From: Lophium mytilinum
Lineage: Eukaryota > Ascomycota > Dothideomycetes > Mytilinidiales > Mytilinidiaceae
Reading direction: 5' to 3'
Assembly: GCA_010093605.1 (NCBI GenBank)
Contig: MU004186.1
Location: forward strand, 1,964,616 to 2,028,615
DNA length: 64,000 bases
The notes under the pieces were generated by a model that saw only the letters and a list, made by a program, of their open reading frames with translations, searched no databases and was not told the origin of the DNA. Below, piece after piece: positions 54,772 to 64,000 of the stretch. Made by a program: the position numbers and the translations under genes. How positions within the stretch are numbered: the stretch's first letter is position 1; each line of letters starts with the position of its first letter.

Positions 54772-55133
54772 CACGCTCGGCATGAAAAAAGTGGCACACT
54801 ACAGCAGTTCAACACTGTCTGAGGTGGCACAAAGAGCTATTAGACTTGCTAGAGCTGTTATTTTATGATTAGCAATAGCATACTAGAGGGCCTCAAGCAG
54901 TGCTAAACAAGCGTATATAGAAAATGGAGAGAGAGCGTATATACCTTATAGATTTATACCGCTGCCTTTTTAGATGCACCTGTTTACCACTGTTTGAAAT
55001 GCCTCAATAAGTTTCCACAGACCCTAAAAGGAAGATTTTTTATCCCGTTTGAACTTCCGAAAATACGTTGAAGAACTCCAAGCAGTGACACATACCTGTA
55101 GAATAGAGTGCCACCTTTTTCATGCCCCGCATG
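54772..55133 (+). mobile_element. Non-autonomous TIR element (family 2), copy B
   Basis: 362 bp. The left end is CACGCTCGGCATGAAAAAAG and the right end reversed is CATGCGGGGCATGAAAAAGG. It aligns with copy A at 40755-41148 (reverse orientation) for at least its left 120 bp. It starts 67 bp after the family 1 element and ends about 290 bp before the F-box-like start codon. Confidence 0.72.
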
Positions 55134-55418
55134 CCATGTGACCGCGCACGACCGCGTATCACGCGAATCCCTGTCACCTGCCCCACTTGCTTCCTCTGGT
55201 CACCTTGCTTCAACGTCAACCATCAAACCATCTCTTCTTCCATCTCGCACACGCAATTTCATCGACCGGTACTCCAAGCTTCTGGTGTCTTTAAAGGATA
55301 CCTCATCTGCGTCGCTGGCAGTAAGAAACCCTCTCTCCCGTCGCTTTGGCCTTACTGATCGATCTGCTTGTCCAGCGAACAGGTGGTTTTGATTTCAACT
55401 CGAGCTGCTGGAGCCATC

Positions 55419-56683
55419 ATGTGTCATAACTGTAACCTACCCAATCCAAAGGCCCAGGTCATCAGTGGTGTATCGTGGGCAGTCCCAGTGGATATTGTGC
55501 GACTCGCTCCCCACCTTGAAGCCTACGAGGAAGCAAAGCCCGCTATCACCGCTCTTCGTCTGTGCCACCGCTTTGGCGCCGGTCCGGATGCTCATATCAC
55601 TAAGCTCCCATTGGAGTTGATCGAAATCATCGCGGAGTTAATGCAGCAGGAATCACGCCTATGGAAGTACCTGGAGTGGAAAGAGGACTATGACTGCTTT
55701 CAAGAATCTTGCGAGTTGGAAGACCATTTCGACGAGGAAGATACCGCTGAGTTTTATCGACTGGCCAGGGAGCAGATGGGAATTCACCCGAAGGACTGTT
55801 CAGAACCAGGTTGTGAGGCTTGCATCGAGAGACTGATTTGGCAAGAAGAACGACGGGGTCATCATGCCAAGTATTGTGAGATGGAGGATTGTGACGACTG
55901 TCTTGATGGCAACGAGTACTCAGATGCCGGTTCTGATGAGTCCGACGATGGTGATGAAAACCTCGTGGATCTGGTCGTGGAGCTGATGTCGGAAGGCGGA
56001 GCGAAGTATGATATTCATAGCCAGAGAGGGATGAACTGGGAGGAACGCGTTTTTCAGTTCAAGTGTTGCAAGGATAAGAGGACTCCCAAGATCGACAAGC
56101 TCCTGAAGGTCAGCCTTTTGGGAATCTTTTTCCGCGCTACTGCTGCCGATTGCTAATATCTTATTAGATCCTAGAGTTGGACTTCGGACTATCAGCCGTG
56201 ATCTCTCACCAGCGGATCAAACTCAAAGACGCCAAGTTTGTACCGTATGATTATTCACTTGCTTCCTATGACGAAGCTGCGAAAACTACCCTATGCTACC
56301 TCACTCTTCCACATAAAGTTCGCACAGACTTCGTTGGAAATGAGGATCTTTGGTCTTGTGAAGGCGAAGTCCTTGAAGGATATAACTTCATGAGCACCAT
56401 CATCGATCGCTCCACCCTCGATATCACCGAGAAACAACGTCTACGATTCGGTCGAACCATGAAAAGACTTGGCCTCAAGCCGTATTTTCATTTCAGCCAA
56501 GTTGGCGACAACCTCCCGACCAGTTTGTCGACCGATGACCAGAAAACGGTTCTTCCCGCGAACACCACCGACGTTGACCGCCTCCAAGTCCATAAACGCA
56601 CAATAGATGACATGAACGAACGCGTCAAGAGTAATCTGCCCCCGTTTCCCGTTTCCACAATCACCAGCTTATATTTCATGTAG
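55419..56683 (+). CDS. F-box-like hypothetical protein, 401 aa
   Basis: Two exons (55419-56108 and 56168-56683) give 401 aa; the 59-nt intron joins LDKLLK to ILELDFGLS. The start is the first ATG of the frame (MCHNCNLPNPKA). The 51 nt before it stay open but contain an AG acceptor (ACAG/GTGG at 55381-55382), suggesting a 5'-UTR intron. An F-box-like helix lies near residues 66-80 (ITKLPLELIEIIAELM). A Cys/Asp/Glu-rich middle region (DCSEPGCEACIERL, YCEMEDCDDCLDG) could hold metal but matches no finger I know. A very acidic stretch of Asp/Glu/Ser follows. The gene sits between two inverted family 1 elements, so mobility or poor conservation among relatives would not be surprising. Confidence 0.7.
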
Positions 56684-57486
56684 GACTCGAACGGTCTGAA
56701 TGGCCGAAACTCATGTCGCTCGTTGCGTCTTCTATGTTCATGTGTAAGTGACGTCTCCATTGCGTCAGCTATAAGACTCTCACTTTTGCCTTCAGCTCTA
56801 CGATTTTGGCACTAGTGCCCCTATTCGCTTAGCTGACAGTCACAAGCCCTCTAGCAGTCAGTAACTGGTACACGATATCCACGGTATCACGTTTCTCCCA
56901 GTAAGCGTTTGTTTTCTCATCTCCTTGGAGGCACGTCCGGTGGCCTTTACTGGGGAAATTGGTAGTAGCCGCCGTACCCAAACACCAATAGATTCACGGT
57001 CTTTCATCATGGACGGCAATCTTTACGGGGCAGCTTCACCACTTGCAGGTTTATTTCGGAGTTCAATACCTAGTGACGAGCAGATTTCTCTTTTTTAGCA
57101 GAGAAACATGTTTTATGATCGATGTCATTTCCTTTTTCATTACCAAAAGTGTAGGCGCGGGAGTCTTGAAGGGCGGTGGGCAACCCTGGTATACCCCTTG
57201 CTGGTTTTCTCCCTTCTTTTCTGTTTCATATATACCGGACCTTATGTTTCTCCTTTTCATTCGAGAGGGTGTTATGGTACAAACCTATGGCGTTGTGGAC
57301 TTGCCTATATGATTCGATCCGCGGCGGCGGATGCTGGTAGGCAGCGCTATGATAGGGGAATCGGGCTCATGAATGTATGAAGTAGGCAACAACTATTATC
57401 GGGTATGATAATCAAATATATCTTTCGGATGCTCTCACTTCCACTTCCTTACCATACAGCTGGTTTTCACATATTCGACATGTCTA
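56684..57486. other. Intergenic region, no gene seen
   Basis: AT-rich in its second half. Two overlapping frames of about 90 codons (57043-57312 and 57108-57380) have Phe/Cys-rich content typical of T-rich non-coding sequence. Confidence 0.45.
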
Positions 57487-57712
57487 CAGTACTAGGCCAT
57501 AAGTCTGGGCATACGGACTGACTCCCGTTCATCTCCAATTTGTTCACTCGACACCACTGTTAGGGGTAGCCTGACTGTTTAGCAGGCAATTAGTCAAGAG
57601 GCAGTCTAATCTGCACTGTTTGAAGCTTGACATCGCCCTTAAGTCTTTGAAACCATGCGGGGGACCCCAAGCAGTGGCGTACCAGAGTGCCCAGACTTGT
57701 GGCTTGTTACTG
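57487..57712 (-). mobile_element. Tc1/mariner-like MITE (family 1), copy 2
   Basis: 226 bp. The left end is CAGTACTAGGCCATAAGTCT and the right end reversed is CAGTAACAAGCCACAAGTCT. It is flanked by TA on both sides (TCTA/CAGT and ACTG/TATG), which matches the TA target duplication of the Tc1/mariner superfamily. It is inverted relative to copy 1. Confidence 0.82.
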
Positions 57713-57927
57713 TATGGGCAACATACCAGGCACAGCTATGCCATAGGATAGGAAGAAGGGCTGGCAATTTTTCTTTTCTCCTTCAACATAAATCTGATAT
57801 CGTCATATCTCAAGTCATCATCGACGCCCCTTCCGGGCCATCGCCAAAAATCTCACTCAACTCCATGCAACTCCATGCCTCCCGCCAAGACCTGATCATC
57901 TCCTACCAGCCCAGCACTCCTTCCGCC

Positions 57928-59605
57928 CTACGCCTTCAACTCCATCGTTTCCTTCTTTTCATACTCCTTCACGCTCAACGGGCCCCGCTTCACCATCAGC
58001 GTCATGACCTCGTAAAGCACATCCGCAGCCGCCATGGTAGTCAGCTCGGCGTTAGTATCATACGCCGGCGCCACCTCGACAATATCAGCCGCAATGAGGT
58101 TCACGCCCTCGAGTCCGCGAACGATAGTGCGGAGTTCGCGCGTCGACCAGCCACCGGTCTCGGGGGTACCTGTTGCGGGTGCGACTGTACACTCCCATTA
58201 GCTCCGTTTCTCCAAATAACATCCGGGATATGCAAACTATAACTTACACGCCGGATCCAACGTATCAATATCGATGCTCAGATACACGGGCTTCGTAGTG
58301 CCCACGCGCTCGCGGATCTTCTTGATGATGCCCTCGGTGCCGATGGTGTCGATCTCGCGCGCCTCGACGATCTCGAAGCCGCAGTAGCCGTCGTTCTCGT
58401 AGTCGGAGGGCCCGGAGAGGGTCGTACGGATGCCGGCGTGGATGTTGGAGTCGTTGGCGAGCAGCCCTTCTTGCGAGGCGTGGAAGAAGTAGGTGCCGTG
58501 GTTGATGGAGGCTTGGTGGGAGGGCGCGCCACCGAAAACTTTGGGTTTCCAGGTGTCGCTGGTGGGGGTGTTAGGGTTTTGCTTACTGGTTGGAAGGAAA
58601 AGGGCGGAGAAAGGACGGGGAAATGGGGGAATGGGGTTAGGCGTACAGATGGCTGTCGAAGTGGATCACGCTCACGGGACCGTATTCACGGTTGATACTC
58701 CGCAGCAGGGGCAGCGTGATGGTGTGGTCGCCGCCGAGAGTGATGACACGGGGAAGGGTTTTGCCTTTCTTTGAGGGGCCGGGGGCTGCGGCGTTGGTGA
58801 AGGGAGCTCGGGAGAGGATGGCGTTGTGGCCTTCTTCGATTTGTTGGAGGGCGAAGGCGTTGTCGTAGCTAAGGATTATCAGTTTTCAGTTGGATATGAC
58901 GATGGATCTTTGGGTGTCGGTAATGGAAGCATGAGTGTTCCAGCCTGCAAGCTCCGGGAGCGGATTTCAGGAAGAAGAAGGATATGATTCAAGGAGACCA
59001 AGAGAAGTACTCACGATGTCACTGGAATATCACCGCAATCGATGACCTTTGCCCAGCTATTGAACGGGTTTGCGTCCAGGGGGACATTGTACCCACCACT
59101 GAAGCCAAGTTTGCGTGAGCCTTCCGCCACCCATGAGAGGTTAGTTTGCGGAAAGGAAAACATACTACAGATTTAGACGGCGAGAACCTTGTCTGATGCC
59201 ACTGGGGCCAAAGCGAGCGCCCGGGCGGTAGGAGGTGCCTGTATCGAAGGGCGCGCCTGTGGTACGGTCAGATTGAAGCTTGCAAATCGAGGATGTCTCG
59301 GAGTGTGGATCATACCGATGAAAGCAATGTCGTATTGATACTTGTCGCTGGCGAGGCAGGGGTGGTATTGAAGACGGCCAAAGGTTGAGATGCCGGAGAA
59401 GACAGAGTCGGCCTGGCTGAGTGTCAATTGAGGTGCTATCGGGAGTTTTTCTGTATCATGAAGCACACACCTGGGTTCCACCATCTCCAGGAAGACTGTT
59501 GTACCACAGGCCGTTGAGAGGACCTTCAATTGGCGTCTGGTCATGCTCGTGGTCGCCGTGAGCAGCTACGACGGCCGCGAATGCGGTGAGGGCTAGGAGC
59601 TTCAT
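57928..59605 (-). CDS. Secreted agmatinase-family ureohydrolase
   Basis: Ureohydrolases split a guanidino group to release urea; agmatinase makes putrescine. Seven exons, 59605-59471, 59412-59316, 59256-59169, 59098-59015, 58868-58647, 58558-58248 and 58184-57928, give 397 aa with phases closing throughout. A signal peptide ([17 protein letters not shown]) precedes a His/Asp-rich start (HGDHEHDQ), so the enzyme is predicted to enter the secretory pathway. Binuclear manganese ligands are complete: GGDHT (His183), DSHLD (Asp206, His208, Asp210) and [10 protein letters not shown] (Asp305, Asp307). [21 protein letters not shown] is the agmatinase-type substrate loop. The specificity (agmatine, guanidinobutyrate or other) cannot be fixed from sequence. 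Confidence 0.94.
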
Positions 59606-60596
59606 TTCTGCAGTATAGGATCGGGTTTCGAGTCAATGTAATGGAGAGAAGGAAAGAGAAGTGAGAAGAAGAAGAAAAGCTCAAGAGACGGGTGATAGAG
59701 ACACAGAGGCATGTTTAATACAAACGTAAGAGAGATTCTCGAGGGTGACCGGTTGCTGTTAGGTAAACTGCAGCAGAGCTACCCCGGCTCGAGCTCCCAG
59801 ATGCACGATGACACTCGCCACTACCATTGGTGGCATGTCCCTCGGTATGGTGGCACCATTCTACTGGAGCATGTGGGTTGTAAATGGTGCATGCGGAGTG
59901 AGGTGGGCTCTCCCGCCGACGGACTCTGTCAACGGGGCCTGGGGCATCCCCTTTAGCGACATCACCCAATTGCAGCCCTGTCTGGCCTTACGCAACGACG
60001 TTGCTCACCACCAGAACGCCAACTCTTATCACGGTATCGCCATCAGCAAGCCTGCTATGCCGCTGTTACCACAGCAAGAACTGTTCTAAGCCAGTGCCGA
60101 GGGATTTACCGACGAACGAGCTTCATTACAGCTCTTACGTTTCACTGCTGTTCATACTGTTGCTGATACACTCGTCTTAGTGCATCAGTTCATGAATCAA
60201 GACGGCACCGTGCAGCTCCGAAGTGACGCAGCTGATGAGAAAGAAGCAGGGAGAGCGAGGTCTGCCATCGACAGGGCTTTCACGATCGAGTCCGTCACTG
60301 TTCCTATCCCCCACCTATCTGGGCACGGTGATAAGACGGCTCCGAGGCTGCACCTGGATACAAGCATTAGGATCGTGCTGTCATTAAATGCTCGTTTGGT
60401 GCGGAGGTGCAGATCCAGGGTCTGGACGTGCCGCGCGGGTCAGGCTTCTTAGCAGATCGGTGAGAATCAGGGCGTGAGTCTCATGTTGATATATTTTATG
60501 AGCAAATCCAAGTCACATTTCTGTGTAACTAAGACACAATGCATAGAATGTCAAGCCGCTTTTATAGCTCTATATCGTGAATCATGCACTAAGAGT
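59606..60596. other. Intergenic region, no gene seen
   Basis: The first 110 bp are GA-rich on the + strand (C/T-rich leader of the minus-strand ureohydrolase). The remaining frames under 100 codons have no domain content. Confidence 0.5.
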
Positions 60597-62214
60597 TCAA
60601 TGCACGCCGTTCCCCTCTACGGGCTCCGCTGCTCCAATCTCAGCCCGCTCATCGCTGTCCATCCTGTCAAAGGCCTTTTTCACTTGATACTCCCAGTTGC
60701 TCCAGGCTACGATTGCCCATTCCATGAATCCCACGATGTACAGCGCGATGCACTGCCCGACCCATAAACCGGCCAATCCCCAACCGTGGAACGCGAGATA
60801 GATACCTAGAGGCAGTGCGCCGCAGTAGTAGCTGACGATGTTGACAGCGGCGCCAATATGCTGTCTGCCCATACCTCGTAATGCTCCACCACAGCTTCCA
60901 TTCAGGCCGTCTGCAATCTGGAACAGAGCCACGTACGGCATAACCTCAGCCGTGAGACGAATGACACGAACGTCATCGTTGAAGATCCTGGCATAAAAGT
61001 CCTTCACGCCCATCAAAACGGCCAACACAACCGCACCAAGGATCATGCTGAGCCACGCGGCGGTGTTTGCTGACCGGGCCGCCCCCTTCGCGTTGCGAGC
61101 TCCGAGCAGATTCCCCACGCGAGCACTGGTTGCAACACCAACGCCGAACGGAATTGTGTTCATCACTTGGTCGGTCGTCATAATGACACTCTGAGCGGCC
61201 AGAGGGATGGTCCCAAGTTTGCCGGCGGCCAGGGCGACGATCTCAAATGCCCACCACTCAGTGCCGACGTGAATTACGCCCAGGATGGCCAGACGGGAAA
61301 ACGTCCCCATGTTCTGGACGCACTTGCGGCTCCAGCCACCCCAGCATTTCCAGCCGTCGACGAAGCGTGCGTAGGCGAGGAGCAGGAGGAAAGACACCCA
61401 GTAAGAAATGCCAGTCGCAAGAGGGGCGCCGAGGAGGCCCATCTTGAAGGTGTAAACAAAGAGATAGTTGAGGCCAGCACTTAGAGGCGATGTTATGAGT
61501 AGCACATATGTTCCTGGCCTCATGATTTCTGCACATCTCTGTTAGCCTAGTGAGAAGGTTGAGATCTTCCTACATACCTTGAGCTTGAAGGTACTTCTTT
61601 GTAGCTTCAAAGTAAATGTACCCAATACCACCCGGCACAAGAACACTCAAAAACTTTGCAGAATCTCGGGCTATGTAGTCCTCCTGGCCAAGCGCTTTGA
61701 ACACTGGCTCTGAGCATATCCAAAGAATGGCAATTGGCACATAAAAGAGTGTTAGAATGATGAAGGATCGTTGCAGAATGATGCCCAGATCATGGGGGTT
61801 TTTGCTCCCGGTGAAGCTTGCGGAAGCTAATGTATCTATCGCAGTTGTTCCGCCGAGAGCGATCAACCACGCGGTCGCCATCGCGAACATGTAAGAGAAT
61901 GCTGCTGTCGCCAATGCCTCTGGAGACAATCGTCCGACTATCAACACTGAGATGGTTTGGAGCGAATTTTGAAGAGTGTAGGCTAAGATCACAGGGACTG
62001 ATCCCTTTAGGAGTATCCAAAACTCGGCCAAGATCAATTGAGCTTTGGTCTTGTCTTCGTCCTCCAGCTCATACGTCTCGCCATCCTCAGCTTCATCGTC
62101 GGGCTTGGGTAGCAAAGCTGAGTGCTCGTCCGGCTCATCCGAGGATTTGTTAGATTTCCTGAGGAAATTGGGTAGCCATGATTTGGCGCTCGATAAATTA
62201 TCTTGACTGTCCAT
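60597..62214 (-). CDS. MATE family multidrug/toxin efflux transporter
   Basis: This is a cation-coupled exporter of the multidrug and toxic compound extrusion family. Two exons, 62214-61578 and 61528-60597, give 522 aa; the splice rebuilds KKYLQAQEIMRPG. About 60 hydrophilic residues at the N-terminus (acidic DDEAEDGETYELEDEDK) precede 12 predicted helices in two six-helix halves. Family marks include the TM1-TM2 pair VPVILAYTLQNSLQTISVLIVGRL and GGTTAIDTLASASFTGSK, the repeat in the second half TIPFGVGVATSARVGNLLGA, and GSCGGALRGMGRQHIGA. Closest in layout to yeast Erc1-type and other fungal MATE proteins. Substrate unknown. Confidence 0.94.
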
Positions 62215-63520
62215 CTTGGATCGGGTTGAAGGTGCTGTGAGTATTCAAGAAGGGCATGCAGAGACTAGGAGCTTATGGAAGAATGTTTGGCTGAGGAGAA
62301 ACTGATGAGGTGATGAGACAACGAGGAAAAAGTGAAGGAACACAGAGGGTCGAACAAGGCATCTACGCCTGTATCACCCAGGCATCTATGTATAATCGAT
62401 GGACAAATGAAGAGAATAGATAAAGAATCAAGGGACGCCGGGGAACACCACATACCAGCCACTCGGAAGCGCACCATGCTCCCATCGGTGACACAGTGGG
62501 GATGAGTTGATGGCGTTATGAGATATGCAGGGCGCTCCGATTCAACTGACAACTCACGATCCAGAGAGGTCACTGAGTGGTTAATTGCACGTCGATGTCT
62601 TATCTGCGTGCATTCTGGCTGCGTTCTGACGACGTGACTAAAGAGCTGAGCTAACTCTTACGTTTCTAGGCAGCTCTGTTCGAGGCCTCAGCAAACGCAA
62701 GCTTGACGTGACGAGGCCGACTTCACAGCGTGCTGATTGGAGGCGCATGGCCTTGCGATAGATGAGAAGTCTACGAGCCAGCAATAGCCGGGGCGCGACG
62801 CGAGAAGAGGAAGCTCGCGAGACGATACGGGGTGACAGTTGGCCCACGGTTGATGGCGTAGGACGCAGGACAGCTGGGGCACCCAATTCACAGAAATTTG
62901 CCGAACCTTGGCAGCTCCCTGTAAGACTTCACGACCCCAGATGATAACCGCAGCTTGACACTTTGCTTTTGTCACCACCTGCCAAGATACAAGGCGCAAG
63001 GCGTCGCAGTCCGGCCTCCAACCGTAAGGCATACACCAGTTTGGGCACGCCGTCTGTTTTCATTTCGTCTCAATCTATGACGAGGTGCTGAAGCACCACA
63101 AAAGCAGCAAGTACGCTGACTATCAGCTTGGGATGTTTCTCTCATTCAAGCTCTCATAAAACTATATATCTTGCCAAAGCTATCAAGAATATGCCGAGGC
63201 ACCCTCAACGATGATGAGCACATGTGCCCAGACTTTAGACAATGCACTATACAGCTTTGACTGCATAGTGGTCCAGCCGCAGTGCCAGCATCTCGGCTCG
63301 GCTCATCGACGGGGGTAACGTTCCCTGCACGCAAATCTTCGATTAATGTTGCTGTCACAAATCAAGTCCCTATCGCAGCCTTGCTTTTCGCCTGCTATCA
63401 GCAAGCTGGTGTATCTCACTGCGATCTGTGTAGGCAGTCGACAAGGGGTGCTAGGCGTAATTGGAGTGGCGTCTCAGTCACAGCCCTTTAGACTTATACT
63501 CCTGTTTCCCCTTCGTTGCG
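62215..63520. other. Divergent spacer between MATE and MFS genes
   Basis: 1.3 kb without a supported coding frame. Both ends are promoter-like. Confidence 0.5.
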
Positions 63521-64000
63521 ATGCAGGAGCAGACAATGGACGACCTGACTAATCACGAGAAACCCGATATGGACGAAAAACATGGAGTAGAGGAAGGAGG
63601 TTTAGAGCAAGGCGCCGCCACTGGAACCAATGACTTGCCCATGGTCATGAGAGATGGCATCAAGCTTCACCCACAGCCAACCAGCGATCCTCTCGACCCT
63701 CTGAACTGGGCCCGATGGCGCAAGAATTGCATCCTCGCTATTGTGATGGCACTGTATGTTACCTAATAGCCGCTTCGTATTGTGCACAGTTGACAGGGGC
63801 TAGGTACTTCATGTTTACGTACATCACAACCACAACTGTACCCTCGTTTCCGCAAATCCAGGAACAGTATGGCATCGACCTCGGCCAGGTCAATTGGACC
63901 GTTGCGATACCCGCTTTGGGACTTTCCGTGGGGCCTCTGTTCTGGTCCTCTCTCGCCGACATTTACGGACGCCGTATAATATTTATTATTGGCACAGTCA
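63521..64000 (+). CDS. MFS transporter, 5' part only
   Basis: The gene runs off the window. Exon 1 is 63521-63753 and exon 2 starts at 63804. A start at 63536 (MDDLTNHEKP) is an alternative. After a hydrophilic N-terminal tail of about 60 residues, the block DPLDPLNWARWRKN is the classic lead of the drug:H+ antiporter 1-type MFS proteins. TM1 (NCILAIVMALYFMFTYITTT) crosses the splice. TM2 follows with QVNWTVAIPALGLSVGPLFWSSLAD and the start of the loop 2-3 signature (IYGRRIIF, a GRR variant of GxLaDrxGrkxxl). The substrate is not predictable. Confidence 0.9.

Noticed and set aside
57043-57380. Two overlapping + frames of about 90 codons
   Set aside because: T-rich spacer giving Phe/Ser/Cys-rich translations; no start context or domain.

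Overview
The window is nuclear DNA of a filamentous ascomycete (Pezizomycotina). A Dothideomycete or close relative fits best, but that rank is an inference. The evidence is: genes with short spliceosomal introns (mostly 48-75 nt, GT..AG, several with a CTRAC-type branch site); fungus-specific families (Zn2Cys6 regulator, Kar9, Iwr1, Sgf73, Fun26-like ENT, a seven-helix DUF7702-like protein); no operons; and intergenic gaps of 0.5-4 kb. I joined exons by hand where donor, acceptor, phase and conserved family sequence agreed. Exon coordinates are given in each entry.

Layout. 0.8-4.0 kb: OMA1 mitochondrial protease (-) head to head with a salicylate-hydroxylase-like FAD monooxygenase (+). 5-9 kb: a 98-bp minisatellite against the stop codon of an F-box/LRR-like gene (-), then a short-chain dehydrogenase (-). 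9.7-19.5 kb: a dense housekeeping block with mitochondrial GTPase Mtg1 (+), Mediator subunit Med20 (-, with a 14-nt first exon), a GH47 alpha-1,2-mannosidase (+), an ENT nucleoside transporter (+), the RNA polymerase II import factor Iwr1 (+) and a small unknown gene (-). 19.5-23.6 kb: about 4 kb with no gene I can support. 23.6-25.4 kb: SAGA subunit Sgf73 (-). 26-36 kb: a small secreted protein (-), a SAM methyltransferase (+), a Zn2Cys6 transcription factor (+), an Asn-rich low-complexity protein (-) and a seven-helix membrane protein (+). 36-46 kb: a single-pass membrane protein (-), acetylornithine aminotransferase (-), a tRNA-Leu(AAG) gene (+) and an M28 glutamate-carboxypeptidase-like secreted peptidase (-). 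46-54.2 kb: Kar9 (+) and a large polytopic membrane protein (+). 54.4-57.7 kb: two families of small TIR elements around an F-box-like gene (+). 57.9-64 kb: a secreted agmatinase-family ureohydrolase (-), a MATE transporter (-) and the start of an MFS transporter (+).

The genes are mostly unlinked housekeeping functions. They include mitochondrial quality control and translation (OMA1, Mtg1), arginine/polyamine metabolism (acetylornithine aminotransferase and, 18 kb away, an agmatinase relative), transcription machinery (Med20, Iwr1, Sgf73), and glycan trimming and transport. I see no secondary-metabolite cluster, CRISPR array or virus-derived element.

The most unusual signal is the tRNA-Leu(AAG) gene at 42254-42405. 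Besides its normal 16-nt anticodon-loop intron, it carries a 54-nt insertion in the 5' strand of the anticodon stem. That insertion has a full set of spliceosomal GC-AG intron signals (AG/GCAAGT, TACTAAC, CCAG). Other points worth a look are the paired TIR elements around the F-box-like gene, a repeat-bearing intron in SGF73 that stays open as an acidic Ser/Asp reading frame, and a phase-neutral 48-nt intron in KAR9.
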